From: Pagrus major
Taxonomy: Eukaryota; Chordata; Actinopteri; Spariformes; Sparidae
Direction of reading: 5' to 3'
NCBI RefSeq assembly: GCF_040436345.1
Contig: NC_133232.1
Coordinates: 8,691,001-8,755,000, forward strand
Length of the DNA: 64,000 nucleotides
Shown: one piece after another, positions 1 to 14,344 of the stretch
How the letters are laid out: each line of letters starts with the position of its first letter
How positions within the stretch are numbered: the stretch's first letter is position 1
Program-made: the position numbers and the translations under genes
The notes under the pieces: model-generated
Told to the model about the DNA's origin: nothing
The model's input: only the letters and a program-made list of their open reading frames with translations
The model's database searches: none

Positions 1-190
1 TCAGATTACATGCAGCTTCCTCTGGAGCCACAAAAGGCTTTGAGGCTCGTTTATGCTCCTTTACAGAATAAAATAGATGCATCCGTTTCAAAAGATATAA
101 CTGTCACTACTTTTTTACTTATGCAGTAGTACTCCCCAATACCTTTAAGTGTTACCCTTTAAGACATTTTATTTAACTTGTGGCACTCCA
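1..190. repeat. Interspersed repeat, second copy in an elp1 intron
   Basis: Blocks of this segment recur in the same order at 51636-51765: TCAGATTA, a run around CTCTGGAGCCACAAAA, then ATGCAGTAGTACTCC, then a GGC(A/G)(C/G)(T/A)(C/T)TCCAC-like end. This is a dispersed element of unknown class. It is cut by the left window edge, so its full length and ends are unknown. Confidence 0.6.
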
Positions 191-1100
191 CCAGCTGTAA
201 GTTTCTGATTTATGTCCAGCTGGGAAAATTTGTTGCATATCCCTCCAAATCTCTCTCTACCCTTACATCCTGTCATCTCACTGCTGTTATATATCATATG
301 AAGGCATAAGATGCTCAAGGATTCAATAAAAAAGGAAATTTACCAGCTTATAAAAGACAAAAGCATATTTTTCATTATTATAGTGATGTTTAATCAACTC
401 AAAATATCACAGCTGTCAAAAACCCAGAGGACTACTTCATTGACAAACTGACGCAGCCAGCTGAGTCTGAATGACTTGAGCTGAATGACAACAGAGAGCT
501 GTGTTGTTGTGTCTGAGGAACAAGTGTGAGCTGCTTCTGACTAGATTTTGGTTTAGTTTTTTTTACTTATTTTTCAGCATTTACATCCATATTGATTTTG
601 AGATAATTTGTCATTTGCATACTGATTTTTTTTACCCACATCCTTCCTTTCAAGTGAAACCTTTTTGTAAATCCTACTCGACTATCTTTCCCTGAGCCCA
701 CAAACTGACACTGCAAGCTGTAATTTATGACTGAAAACAGAAAAAAATGACACACAAACTGTTTCTTTTGACGTCAGACCTGCTGCAGCTTGTCTCTTCT
801 CCTCTAGGAGGCAGTGTGACCTGCACATCTATTTTTAGCTCAGTCTCAGTTAGCGGACAAGCTATTTATAGCCTCAGATCTGTTCACTGTTACACTGCAG
901 AGGCTCAGCCACTCAAACACACACACAGAGACATGCGCATCCTCAGACACACACATTGGAAAACATATACATACTCGCACACACCAAGACCAATTGCAGT
1001 CATTCAGGGGGCAGGGCAGCAGATGCCTGAAGGTGTTCTGCATCAATCTGCTGCGAACAGAAAAAAAATGGTTAGCTGATGTAAGCATTAATGAGGACTA

Positions 1101-1122
1101 CACACACACACACACACACACA
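1101..1122. repeat. (CA)n microsatellite
   Basis: Uninterrupted CA dinucleotides, 11 units. Confidence 0.9.
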
Positions 1123-1465
1123 TTCATACCACTGCTAAATCTGAACACACGTGCTTGAATGGACACATACGTTGAGTGAAGATGTTAGCAGGGAATTCAC
1201 ACAGGAAATGTTTGCAATTCACAGATATACATACTGAACCATAAGATATTCATGCATGTATACGTCCATATGTCTTATTTTAAAGTAGCCCTCTAAGCAT
1301 CCACACTCATGCCAGCACGCTCGCAGCTTGGCTTGACGTGCTTCGACAGAAATACAGAGGCAGCGTTTGTTCACTAAGTGCCACTCTAAAAGCCCCTAAA
1401 CCAGCTCTCCAGTTCACACTCCAGTGCCTGCTGAAGCCGGCTAATGCTCCCTGTGGAGACGCTCA

Positions 1466-1468
<3 letters not shown>

Positions 1469-1516
<48 letters not shown>
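1469..1516. repeat. (CA)n microsatellite, 24 units
   Basis: Perfect CA repeat of about 48 bp. The His/Thr- and Val/Cys-rich open frames across it are artefacts of the repeat. Confidence 0.95.
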
Positions 1517-1517
<1 letters not shown>

Positions 1518-2994
1518 TTACTCATCTGCTCAGATTCCACAGACAGCTCCAGCCTTAAACACAACACACAAAATACACTCAGCAGACATGATGCTATGGC
1601 TGTGGTTAGCATGCAGGCTACACGCAAGGAGGTTACAGCTATTATAAAAACCACAAGTACATTTGAGAGACTCAAAGATGAGTAGTAAGATATTGAGTTA
1701 TTAGATATATTTCATTGTGGTAAAAGAAAATCGATCAAGCTCAGCTGACATGTTCACCTCCACTTACACATACAGTATAGAGTATAATGACTGTCGAAGA
1801 AGATGAGCTTTTAAAGTTGGAGTTTGGAGAACTGAATTGGAGAAACCAGCATAAACAACTGTAGTGAAGTTTTGTAAGTTAAGTATCGTAAATTCCTCCT
1901 TCTCTCTCCAGGCCTTCCTCCTATACCAACTACACCAACACAGACTGCCCAGATGGCTCTCACTGGCCAGCTTAGACATGCGTTAGTGGCTAGGATCCAT
2001 AAGCTCTCTTAACAACAATGTTAAATGCCACAATCATATAAACACAGGCAAAGTAGCCTCAAGGATGTCCATCAGTCTGAAAAAGGTTACCCCTTACTGT
2101 TGTAGTAAGAGTTGGAGTGCTTTGTGCTAATCGAGTTAGCATGGCTCAGGGCCAGTGTGCTTTGTGCAACTGTCTTAGCGAGCTGCTGAAGAACAAGCTC
2201 AGTGTCTGTGTAATGTGAGTGCAGATCAATGTTGTCCTTGCTAACTGTATCCAGCTTCCCCATGTCTCACTCGCATGTAAAACACACACATTACCATAAT
2301 AAACATAAACAACAAACATGGCTTTTGTTAGTACTCACCGCTGTCAAGCTAGTGTTAGCTTATTTAGGTAGGATTTAGGCTGCACTTTCTCTGCCATTTT
2401 TGTGCAACTAGCCTGCTATTAGCTTTAGCGATACATCCATCTAGCCTTGTGGATATATGAAACTACTGGATGGTCGTATAGGAGGTCTGCTACATCCATA
2501 GTTACAGGATGTTTTTCTTTTATTTGTCAAAGCAGGTGCTTTATTGATTGGTGTCTGGGTGTCAGCTGCTCTTTCTAAGAAAAATAATTGCCTTGCTATT
2601 AAAAATTTTGCACATTTGACAGTTGGTAGCACAAACGTGTCAAGACATGCAGCAAATGCAACGGCAAAGGTGGGAGGAGAAAGGCTGTTAGTCCATGTGA
2701 ACATGGACGTCAAGCTACAAGTTAACAATGCAGGTTTCAAAATGAGCTATGTGCTGAGTCACTTTACTGCCAAGATAAGAAGATTGATACCAATCTTATG
2801 TCTGTGTGTTGAGCATGGAGCCAGAGGCCATTAGCCTAGTGTAGCATAAAGACTGGAGGCAAGAGGAAACAGCTAGCCTTAATCCCAATTAATGTTGCTA
2901 CAAAACCACCTGAGCAATCATGTTTTTGTGATTTAATTGCTTGGCAACTAGGAAAGATATGCACATATAGAAAAAGTTGGCCTTTCTAACACAT

Positions 2995-3090
2995 GGTTAA
3001 CGTTGTGAAAGGGCCTATCTTCACCCAACCATGATCTTTTCCAAAAACCTAACCAAGTAGTTTTGTTGCCTAAATCTAACTAGGACAGAA
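2995..3090. repeat. Possible interspersed repeat fragment
   Basis: The stretch around CACCCAACCATGATCTTTTC and CCTAACCAAGTAGTTTTGTT looks like a widely dispersed percomorph repeat with a CCTAACCAA motif. This is recognition from memory; no second copy is present in the window. Confidence 0.35.
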
Positions 3091-3789
3091 GACTGAAAAA
3101 ATGTCAACCAAGTTTAAAAGATTATCATTAGACAACATAAACGACACAGTCTCCTGGGTGAAAGTGCGGCCATATCAGATAAACGTCAATTCATCAGTCC
3201 AAACCTCTTTCTGCTGTAATCCAAACTCCTGGAAGTCATGTTGTTTTCCAAAAAGTCCACTGAAACCACTCAGGGACAAACTGCTGCGTCAGTTTTTGTC
3301 TCCTCCTGTTTGTCTTTTCATGTCATTGATATTCGTCATCTTGTGTTTTGTCTCTTTCAGCACAAATCAATACTGGGAGTTATTTGTCTCCCTTCCTCCA
3401 TTTAGCATTTCTTTATTTGTCGCTTCATCAATAACTCTAATGAAGTCCGCCTAAAAGTCAACAGAAATTATGCTGATAAGAGACAAACAACCCATCAGGG
3501 CACATGTGGCTGGTTGTTTGCTGTGAGAACAAAACAGGTAAAAGCAGACCAAACAGCATCTGACAGGCAGAGAAAAACCCAAACTAGGTGTTTCGGTTTG
3601 GCTCACGACAAAATACATAGTATGTCTGGAATTTAATAAACACTGTCACATCATTTTTTTCCCACTTCTCTGGGAACTATTTGCTGCGGCTGAGCTGCTT
3701 TACATTCACACAGCAGGTGATCGGTTCACTGAAGGCAACGCTGAACTCACCCAAAACAGAAACAAAGCTAAACACAGCGCAGCATATAA

Positions 3790-3790
<1 letters not shown>

Positions 3791-3826
<36 letters not shown>

Positions 3827-3840
3827 CGTGCGTGCGTGTG
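3791..3840. repeat. (TG)n followed by (CGTG)n compound microsatellite
   Basis: About 16 TG units (3791-3822) run into CGTG tetramers up to 3840. Confidence 0.95.
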
Positions 3841-4612
3841 TTGCTGCAGCGCTCTATTATGCATTTATTTTGCACTCGGCTGCACTGTAGGTGTACGAAG
3901 ATGAAAGAGGTGCCTGTGAGCAGTTCAAACTCACACCTGCTGCTCTGGAAAAGACAAAATGACTCAGAGAAAAATGGAAGTTTAAGTTTTGTTTTATTAC
4001 ACACAGTGGTGAAAAATAAGAACCAAGTCGAATGGCTGTGATTTTGAGTCGATACCAGAGTTGAGGACAGGATGTGAACAAAGCAAACGCACTAGGCAAC
4101 ACAATATTTTAGATCAGCTGCAGATGATGTAGTGACAGCTGCTGTAGTGACAGCTGCTGTGCAAAGAATCCAGCCCATCCAACGGGCCTGTTCACACTGC
4201 AGAGCCCAAAACCTGTGAGGAGCTCTGTTTACTCTGCAAACATGTTCAGGCTGTAAGAATCTGACAGAACTACTTTCTGCAGAGAGTAAACCACTCAGAT
4301 GACACACCGTCTGTGGGCTTATGTGCTTTGATTAAAGCACCACAGTGGTGGTTGTTGAGGGACAAAAAGAAACTCTTGTCGTTGACTCCAGAGTCATGGT
4401 TTTCTCAACTAGTCTGGGATTCAGACTAACAACAGGCAAGGTGAAATCTTTAATAAATCGAAAATGACTAACTTTGGAAGATTAGATATCTACTTGATTT
4501 GAATAACTGTTGTAATGTATCATTTCAGCTTCAGATAAACGTTGTCATAATTCAGTCTACTTCAGCTGTTCTGTGTAAATTATAATCCAAACATTGTTTT
4601 GTACCTCGAGAC

Positions 4613-4880
4613 AGAGCCAGACCGATATATTGTTTGATCGGTATTGGCCTATCACAGATATATCATGTCGTTGAATGTTATCCAAAATGCGCTGAAAATG
4701 TTTTTGAGATCATAATGCTGAAGAAGATGCTCGAGTTATTATGAGTAATTATAAGTTCAAAACAAAGTAAAGTACAAAGTAAAGTATCCTGCCTCCATAT
4801 CACAACTGTTTGATAACCACATTTAGGGATTGCAAAAAATGTATGTACATTGGCTGACATATCAGTATCGGCCCCATAAA
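4613..4880. repeat. Probable foldback/MITE-type repeat with GATCGGTATTGGCC-like ends
   Basis: The left end carries GAGCCAGACCGATATATTG and ATCGGTATTGGCCTATC. The right end carries ACATATCAGTATCGGCCCC, partly complementary to the left end. This matches a common fish inverted-repeat element recalled from other genomes. The borders are approximate. Confidence 0.45.
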
Positions 4881-6316
4881 TTGAGTAACAGTTGGTCACT
4901 ACATAGATATGTTTCTTAAAATGGTAAAGGTACTAATTGCAGGTGGGACTAAGGTTTTCACAATAGCATGTACGGCTGTATGGAGTACTGAATGTACTTG
5001 TGCATCGCTGTTACTTTATCGCCTTTGTAATGTTTCATACCACCCCCCTCAGAGCATTTCCAAATGGTGTTATTAACGGCCACAGACCAAAATGCCCCTA
5101 CACAGAATTGGATAAACCACTAAAGTGGTTGCTGCCACTGAAAGTGTTTGTTTTTGCCACCGACAGGCTGAGATTGGAGTGTCAGACTTTATGGAAAGGA
5201 TTGATCCAGAGATAGACCTTAAAGAAGAGGATCTTATTTGTTTAGCTAGAAACAGTAGATATGTTGGTCTCATCCACCAAACTCCATTGACAAAAACAAT
5301 AATTATTCTTAAGACACACTTAATTGAAACTCAACAGAAAGAAAATAAAACTCATCAAAACCATTTGAGTTCGTCTTTCCTCCGTTCCGACAATCGTCAT
5401 CTCTGGTTTGGTCAAAATAAACCCTTTTCCCCACTGCCCCTGATGCCCAACCTCCCTTTTAACGCCATCTTGGCTCATCATTAAAGTATGTTTTATTCAA
5501 TCATATTCTAGATGATTAAACAATAAATAAAAACAAACAAACGGCACATTAATCAATAACAAAAATAGTCAGTTATAGGCTCAGAAGGTGCAATGATGAC
5601 CCAAACTAGCCACATTAAAAGATTTGGAAACTGTTTTGATCTCATGTCAGAGAGTTTATCATTTCCCATGATTCTGGTGTCTCCTATACACTGATTTTCA
5701 TTGGTGCAGGCTGTGTTATAAGTGTTTTGGATATTGTTTTAGTGTGAAGTGACTTGAGGACACTCGACAGGTTTTCTGTTTAGTTTTATTGAAGCCACAC
5801 AGTCAGCTCGCAGCTGCACTGACAGGTACTACTGCTGCACTGCAGAAATCCCATCTGCTGTGTGAATACATGTGTGTGAGAGGGAGTTCAACATCAGAAC
5901 TTTGGCAACACTTCAAAGACTACGTGACTCATCTCAGGTCATATTCCCCCACGGCATCGAATAAGTTAAAAACAACAATATGACGAAACACAGTTACAAA
6001 ACAATAAGTTATAAACAGAAATGCTGTACAGACTGTAGAACCAGATCATCAGCAGGTTAAACATGTTGCACTTCACATGGTGGTTAATACAAAATAAGTG
6101 ACAGGTAAACTGAACAATATGAACAGAATGTACAGGTTAATGTTCAGTTGCTGCTCTCAGGAAAGCACCAATACTGACACAGGTACACACGCACACACGC
6201 ACACACACACTTTCCAGTTGCACACTGAGACACAGGCTCCCTCATCAACCATCCTTTGTCTTCTACTCCCTCTAGTGTTGGAGAGTTGAAAAATGACTGT
6301 CCTCTTTGGTAATAAA

Positions 6317-6318
<2 letters not shown>

Positions 6319-6409
<91 letters not shown>
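6319..6409. repeat. (CA)n microsatellite, about 39 units plus tail
   Basis: Perfect CA from 6319 to 6396, then AAA and a short further CA run. Confidence 0.95.
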
Positions 6410-6944
6410 GATTTCTGGAAGGACACCAATGCACCTAGAAGGACGAATGTTGATGTCCTAACCTCTATACCGAGCTGAGATTCTGTCCTGATTTTGATGG
6501 AAAAATCCACCTTTTACTACCCATACATGGTCATATATAATAAGCACATCGTCTCTATCTTTTCCATTAGTGTGTGGTGAAATAATGTTGTTTAGTTGCT
6601 ACATATTACTGCTACATATTTGGCCAAGTTTTCACAGGGAGTAAGAAAATATTTTCAAAAACAAAACTGATTCAAATTGGAAGGAGCCAGTTCAACAGTA
6701 GCTGCTTCAAGCTGTTAATAATGGTAATTAAAATGAAGACTGAATTACGGAATAGATCCAAAAATACCAAATATAATGCCATTACTTGTTTTAACATTTA
6801 ACGGCTGAATTGTTCCCAGTTCCTTTCAAACTGGCCTATGAAGAGGTGAAAGCAGGTAAAATGTTGTCAGGTAGGGGGGATTTCCTTATTGTCCTCCTTC
6901 TTACTAACCTTGAGGACATTTGGTATTTTGGTATATTAGTCACA

Positions 6945-6945
<1 letters not shown>

Positions 6946-6993
<48 letters not shown>

Positions 6994-7009
6994 CTCTCTC
7001 TCTCTCTCT
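6946..7009. repeat. Compound (CA)n(CT)n microsatellite
   Basis: CA units to 6990 switch directly to TC/CT units up to 7009. Confidence 0.95.
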
Positions 7010-7361
7010 GTCCCTCCTGCTGCTCTGCTACATCTTGACATTCAGATGGATGGGAACAGCTAAGCTCCAGCTGAGCAGCCTCCCTCCCTCTGCTTCACAC
7101 CCACAGCAGCTGATACAGCACCAACTCAATTTTATGCAAAAACATTCTCGTCCACTTTCAGGCATGTCATGTGCAACTGCTGTCAAGAAGGCGCCACCAT
7201 GCTGGAGAAATTATCTGAAAGATTTGATTGTTGCTGCTCTCTCAAAAAAAGTCAAATTTTCTTTGCTGTGAAGGGTTCAAAGTCTACTCGTAGATTGTTG
7301 ATGAGCACTTACTACTTCATACCAATCTTGTCTACCTATACAGACAAACTTCAAGCAACAA

Positions 7362-8178
7362 TTAAAAGGTCCAATGTGTGGGATTTAGTGCCATCTAGCT
7401 GTGAGATTGTAGATGCAACCAATGAAATCCCCCTGATCTCACCCTCCCCCACGGTGGCTGCTGAAAACAGTGGCCTGTCCAATCTGGGTTACTGTAAAAG
7501 CACGACGGTGCAAAATGGCAGACACCGTGAAAGAGGACCCGCTCCCTCTGTAGATACACAGTATAAGGCTCATAACATATAATTACAACAGTAGGTGATT
7601 TGTCCATATAAAATATTTTCTCTCCTGTGCCGTCAGTTTGGATTTTTGCGGTAAGTTTGCTTCGAACATGCTCTGTGCTGTGTCTGGTCGTAGCGCTTCG
7701 TATTGCCACGCCACAGATTCAGATATGAGTCATACTAATTCTGAACGGTCTGCGGGAAGAATAAACATGCAAGTCTAATCTTAATCGACTTCTCCATCTG
7801 TTGTCTCTCCCACTTCTCTCGTCTGTGTGTCTGTCGTACATTCAAATCATGGCGCTTAACTCAATAGACAGATTTGATTGGCTGAGTAGCATCACATGAG
7901 TGAATTACAATCCATGTAATTGGTGGGTGAGTTGCTGCTGGGCTGCTAGTGCCGCAAAAGCTAGAAAACTTAAGCCAGTTGAAATAGAAACACTCAAGTC
8001 AAGATTTATATTTCTCAATAAAATTAATCAGCTATAGGTCAGGGTCTGGAAAGAAATACGTTTGACAGACAGACAGACATATGAACACCTGGCAAACACT
8101 GACGCCGTCATGGCTGGTGAATATTATATTCCATTTCTGCCCCTAAATCTCCCTAAATCCAACACACTGGACCTTTAA
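7362..8178. mobile_element. Non-autonomous DNA element (MITE) with TTAA target duplication
   Basis: The ends are inverted: AAGGTCCAATGTGTGGGATTTAG at the left (about 7366) pairs with CTAAATCCAACACACTGGACC at the right (about 8153-8173). TTAA flanks both sides (7362-7365 and 8175-8178). No transposase is encoded. TTAA duplication is characteristic of piggyBac- or Kolobok-type movement. The same element with GGTCCAGTGTGT-like ends is very common in perch-like fish, as I recall it. Confidence 0.75.
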
Positions 8179-10374
8179 AAGTCAAAAACTATTACTAAAC
8201 ATAACCTCGTCAAGACATGAACAGGGCTTGTTCTACTCCAGGGAAAGTGCTGAATTGTAAGGGGTGGGGCTTAATTGCCAAAAAATGTTTGGTTTTTTTC
8301 GTCCACATTAGCAGTTTGTGCGGTTTTGGTTAGGCTTTTTGTCTTTCTGACTAACATGTTGAGATATGAAGCATGTTTTATTGCTTATTAGTTTGACAGA
8401 TATGCGATAGCTCAATATCAGGGGCCAACTGATGACTGTTGTTCTGTTCAACATCTGGATCTTTTTTTCCCCCATTAAATTTTATTTATTATTTATAATG
8501 GACAAAGATGAGAGATGAAGACTTGATCAGGAAAGCGATAGGAATGATGTTTGTGATGTTGCAGTAAGTTGGAAAATTGATTTTCTTCCTAAATCACAAA
8601 ATTTAAAAAGTGCTGACTTTAAAAGCTAAATGTAGAGCAGTGAGCAATGTATAGAAAAGACTTAACGTCACTGAGGCCATGGTGCAGAATGCTTCCTCTT
8701 GTCATTCAGGTCAGTACACCTGTAGCAAACTTTTGGTAAACTGGCAATAACAATTAAATTCTGCTGTTCCTAAATGTTTTGTCACAGTCCAGCCGACTTG
8801 ACGAGTTGCCACAGGAAGACGTGGCCTGCATTGATTGAACAGTATCCATGGCAACAAGCATCATCAGGTGCCTATGAATACAGAAGGAGGCTGCTTCAGT
8901 CGTGTCTGTAATGTTTTATATCTATGATTAAAACCTTTTCAAGCCCAAAACCTGAAGGAGCAATTTAGTCGTCACTGTTATAGGAGCTGAGTGAACGAAA
9001 GCACAACAGCAACACATCGCCTTTACACATACAGGAAGAGAGGAGTGAATTTAAATCAGCTTACGGTTAGAGAAGGAGAAGGAAGGAGGCTGAGAGAAAA
9101 GACACATCCACACTAACAGGATAACTCTGCTGAGTCTCCTGCTCGCCTGCTGATCCTCACATTTCCCCTCCAACTCTTTCAGTTTGTCTCCCTGTTCCTT
9201 CCTCTGTCTTTACATCTCCTCCTTCTCCTCTTCCTCTCTCCTCTCAGTTTCTCTCCTACTCGGCCCTGGAGACATTTAACATTTACATCACATTACACAG
9301 TCTGAGATGATGAGAGTGCTGTGTACCTGTCAGTCTCGATACAGTACTGCTCCTGCCTCCAGGTGAGGGGGAGGAGACTCAACACACATACACTCTCACA
9401 CGGACACACACGCTCACCTGTCAGCTCAATTTCATATCAAGCAGATGCACACACACGCACACACACCAACTCGTGCTCTCTGTGTGTTGCAGTTTAGCTC
9501 ACTAACACATGGACACTTTAATGAGAACGTACAGTCTATTGTTTTAAATTCAAGTGTCCTTTTGTTTATACATGTCTATTAACCCCAATACACCTCTAAA
9601 ACTATTCTTCATCTCCGGGGCTTTGTAGCGATGGCAATAAAAATTTGCAGTGCAACTCAGCCTATAAACACAAAGTTAAATTCCATCTCAGTAAGCATCT
9701 GCTCTGCCACAGTGCTCTTGAGCAAGACACCACACCTATTTTTTTCCAGTGTGTCACATAGATTAACTCCAGTAGGGCCAGGTCCACAGTAAAAATAATA
9801 AGAAAAATTAAAACACTGTTGATATATCACAGGTAATTCTCGACCACCATCATTTTCAGATTGTTAGATCTCAGTGTTTTGAATTTGTGTTGGCACTATC
9901 TGGCTTTGAGAGCAATTTTGGAAAGATACATTCTTAGTGTGGACTAAAAATGACATTTTCAAATTTGTTTGAGTTGCAGAAATGGCTTAAAAAATAGGGC
10001 CAATAAGCCCTTACTAAAAAAAAGGTAACAATTGGAAGACCTTCTCTTTCTTTCGTTATCCAATCAGGGTCTAAGGATAGAGGGAAGTGACCGTACTGGT
10101 TTGCATTTAAAAATTCAAGCTGTAAAACTGAAAAAGTAGAGAACAGAATTTGGCTCACATTGTGGCCGTCAAACCATCTTAATTATGTGTTTAAAAACAC
10201 TGATTTTGACATTGAAAATCAAAATAACTGATGGTCACTTTGTAATACATGCTACAAGCAGGTGCCGTTCCATTACAAAAATACTGCTGTAAGCCTCCTA
10301 AAACCCCTATCGTACTGTACATGCTGATACTGTAGAAGCTGCTGTTTTTTCTCTCCTTCATTTCGTCGTTCCCT
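8179..10374. other. Intergenic sequence downstream of arhgef37
   Basis: No coding similarity is seen. The last arhgef37 exon ends at 10375, so the 3' UTR must begin here, but I see no convincing canonical poly(A) signal on the minus strand within the first kilobase. An AATAAA-type signal occurs only near 8480. Around 9130-9270 there is a CT-rich stretch and around 9380-9470 interrupted CA repeats. Confidence 0.5.
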
Positions 10375-12389
10375 TCAGTAGGGCTGGTGTGTTCCAGCTG
10401 GTCCAGTCCCAACAGGCATGATTGCGAGGTAGTTGGAGGGCACGTAGCCTCTCTGCCCACCTCTCGCCTCCACCAGACTCCATTCAGGATTCCCTCGTTT
10501 GTCGTGGGGCTCCAGGACACGGACTGGCTCGCCGGTCCGAACAGATACTTCATGGTTTCCTCTCGCTGTGAAGTCATAGGCCGCAAACACCTGGAAGACA
10601 GGACGCTGAGTCAAAAACAAGACTGGAAGTCAGCCATGCAAGGTGGTCTGTGAAGCTTTAATGCTCATTCCATAGCAGAGAACAAAATGATGTGATAAGA
10701 GGAAAATGTAGATACAAATTCTTTTCGAACATCCATAGAAGAGAGGAAAAGGTCAAATGTGGCAGGAGGCATCAAAGAAAAGGCCATGTTGTTGCATAAC
10801 TCTACAGGGTTTATCTTCTCTAAAGTGGCCATTTTAAATTTTAAAACATCTCAGGCTCAAGTTGTCTTTTGACATTTGCTGAAATTTACTGTAGTTTGTC
10901 ACCTCAGTCTGCTAATGCCGCAGCACAGCTCTCTCAGCACATTTCACTGCCTGTGTGTGTGAAAGTTAGACTGTGTGTGAAGGTGAGAAATTATTTGGTG
11001 AGTGACCCTGAATTCATCCACTGAAGTTGGCAAAATACAAACTTTGTTAAACACAGATGGTAATCATCATCAGCAGAGAGGGTTGAACAAAGTACAAAGC
11101 AAAACCTCTAATTTTTACGAAACACTTTCACTCACTTTCACCATTTAATTTGACAAATGTTGCCGGCAGCGTGTCACATCAGCTGTCTCTAATTAATGTT
11201 AATTCCGTTCAGTAAATTGAGTAACCTGACAACTTCAAATTCAATTTAAACTTTAAAATTTAATTTGTCAGTTATCTGCTCAAATTGCTCCCTGCAGCTG
11301 GCACCTGTACACTGCCAAAGATCTTTTGGGAGGGAAGAACCTCCACTCTATAACACCGCTGTACAATCAGACTGACTCTTTATTTAAAACTACTCCTAAA
11401 GCTGCATCGGTTTCAGGAGTCACATTCTCTAGTTGATCTTTCATTTATCATATAAAATGACAAGGTGTATTAACTATGTTTAACCAGGACCTCCAGTATT
11501 TGGATCAAGTAATTTGTGGAAAATATGGTATGACAGATTTAGTAGCCTATGTGTCTAAGCGACACATATTTAATTGAAAATTAGGTGAATTTAAGTATCG
11601 TTTGGGACTTGGTTTCCGCAGATACTAAGTGCTGACCCCCGGGGCTGAAATATGAAGCTGGCACGGCAAAAACTGCAGTTCCTTGAATGGCTACTTGAGG
11701 CTCAATCCAAAAACGAGTCAATCCCTATAGACCCCCATATTAAAATGCCCTACTTTAAGGCAAAAATAAACAACCCAGTACAGCAACTGTTTTGGTCTTT
11801 ATAGCTCATTTCCCCCTTCATGTCAACTGTACAGGGGTGAATTTTTATATAACCCACTTGTTAAATTATCTTAAGTTAAAGTTAACTTAAAGTTATGCAT
11901 AATTGAGGGCGTGGCCTCTCTGAGTAACAGCTAGTGGTGAGCTGTGTAGCTAGATGTCAGCAACCAGGCTTCATTCAGCCTGCCTAAGTTTAACCACGCT
12001 TCTCTTAGAACATTTTCGGGAGCAGGCACTGCCTGGACGGCGACGGCCAGAGCCACCACACTGAGCTTCACAGGCTCTTCAGAAACCTATGGAACATCTG
12101 CAGAAACCTATTACGTCCATGTTTTATACAGTTCATGGCAGATACCCAGTACTAAAGGACTCTGATTGGGATTGGGACCAAATAACTTGGCTGGGACATC
12201 CCTAAATAATTAAATAAATATCACAACACAAAAGTGTTCAAAAAAGAGCAAGCTAAAGAGAATGCATGCACACAGGTACAAATGCGAACACACACACGCA
12301 CACAGACACTAACACAAGCACAAATCATTGTAATATTCTCTGAAAAGGTTAAGCCCACTAGTTATGTCTTGACAAATCCCATCTCATCA

Positions 12390-12428
<39 letters not shown>

Positions 12429-14026
12429 GAATGAAGGCTTCCTAATGAGACCGGTGTTGGTATGACAGAGTGCCCCAGCAGTGCTAATAGCCGAGTTCAG
12501 CCGGCTGCTCGGTGTCATTAACAAACCCTTCACCTCAGCTCACCTCTCAGCTACGACATTAGCTCTGCCCTGACGGTCTACACCAATTAGCATTTAATTA
12601 GCATTTTGCCGGGCAGAGACATGGAGGAGGGGAAAAAAAAAAAAAAAGTAAAGTGACCATGGCTATCGGCTGCAGAGTGATTCATGTTGCAGGAGCTGAG
12701 AGAATATAAGATGCAGCGTCTCTGATGGAAATGACAGAGTTGAGGAGGGTGGTGTAGCCAAACGGCGCCTCTGTGTGTTTGAATATTGTCATGACAACAT
12801 GGTGGGGCCACAAATGTAAGACAGAGACATGTCTACAGAAGCTAGACAGGAAATGTTTATTAATGTGAGGAATTGATGGATCTATATTTGATCATTTCCA
12901 ACAAAGGTGAAAGGATCACCTGCTTAAAGGTACGGGAGCTCTTTAAAACTGGATATATACCAGGGATTGAAGTGTAAACAAGTCTTTCAAGAAGTGTTGT
13001 GGGATAGAATGGTCAAATAATTTTAACAGACATGGCTGGACCCTCAGCTTGCTCAGAGCAAATTAAACATTTATTTTTTCACCTCAGACTTTTTGTGACC
13101 AGTATTTTATTTTTCAAAAATAGTTGATCACAAAGTACGAGTGCAGCCATTATATATATAATTTTATTTTTGCTGCAGCGTATTGCAGCCACCATGACAA
13201 AACATTGTGTTTAACGCTATAAAAACTCTCAAGTCTTTGTTTTAACAAGCCCTTCTTCGCATCATGACAGGATATTTTTCATGTTATTATGGCACTATTT
13301 TCATTTATTTAATACTAGGTATGTACCCAATAATCTTAAGAAGAAACCCTTCTAGTTATAACACATCACTTCATCTTGTTATATCATAAAACTTGTTATT
13401 AACTATTAACTATCTAATTAAAACAAAATCTCTTGTTATAACATAGGCTGTTATGTTATTAAAATGATCCAATCAGGCAGGGTCACAAGAGGCTGAAATC
13501 CATCCTTGGATAAGCCTGCACTCTGGACAGGTCAACAGAGTCTTCTCTAAATGAAAGAGATGAAACTGTAGAATTATAGCCTCTGCAGTCAATTAGAAGC
13601 TAAAAACAAGAATTGTATATATTCTACTGAGAAAATAATTTTAAAACACATCGTCTTGAATGCTGTCTGTCACAGAGAAAGTCACAGCAAAGATGAATGT
13701 GGCACATCGATGATTCTCCTACACCGTCATGTCTCTATAGGTTGACAGTGATACATGGTCCCTATGTTCCTCAGACACTGACAAAAGAACGGTAGAGTTT
13801 TTCAAAAGATACGTTTCCTGTAGTGGAAAACAGCAGCTTAGTGTGGATGAAAGAACACTCACTGTTTTATCTTCAGTAGTGAGGACAAGGCTGAGGGTGT
13901 GTATATTTTGTATATGAGCCGACTCAGGGTCATGGGGGGTGGGCGTGGGGAGGAGGGGGCATAAAAACCCGCCTCTATAAGGTCACTGGAGCAATCACTC
14001 ACTTTAACAGGCAGTGAGGAGCCATA

Positions 14027-14116
<90 letters not shown>

Positions 14117-14262
14117 GGCACCTAATGCAATCCTGCTTTCTCATCCACTCACCTAAATCTCCCTCTCTCACATGTACACACCCACATAAACCATCGCAAA
14201 TTTACAAGCCATGACACTCCCCTCTCACACTCACATGTGTTGCAAATGTAAATCAATCTCAC

Positions 14263-14344
<82 letters not shown>

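Larger units (their letters stand above)
1..7361. other. Intergenic, repeat-bearing, no gene recognised
   Basis: I read all frames here and found no exon with recognisable protein similarity. Open stretches are short and lack flanking splice-site and homology support, or are translations of CA/TG runs. The segment holds the repeats listed separately (1-190, 1101-1122, 1469-1516, 2995-3090, 3791-3840, 4613-4880, 6319-6409, 6946-7009) and otherwise unremarkable AT-rich sequence. It lies downstream of arhgef37. Confidence 0.6.

Noticed and set aside
6144-6510. Open frames rich in Cys/Val or His/Thr over CA/TG tracts (also near 1463, 3768, 14014, 14149, 14211, 14411)
   Set aside because: These are translations of dinucleotide repeats with no homology and no splice or start context.
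10191-10586. 131-codon minus-strand frame over the last arhgef37 exon
   Set aside because: Out of frame with the SH3 coding frame, which is supported by strong motifs and a splice site.
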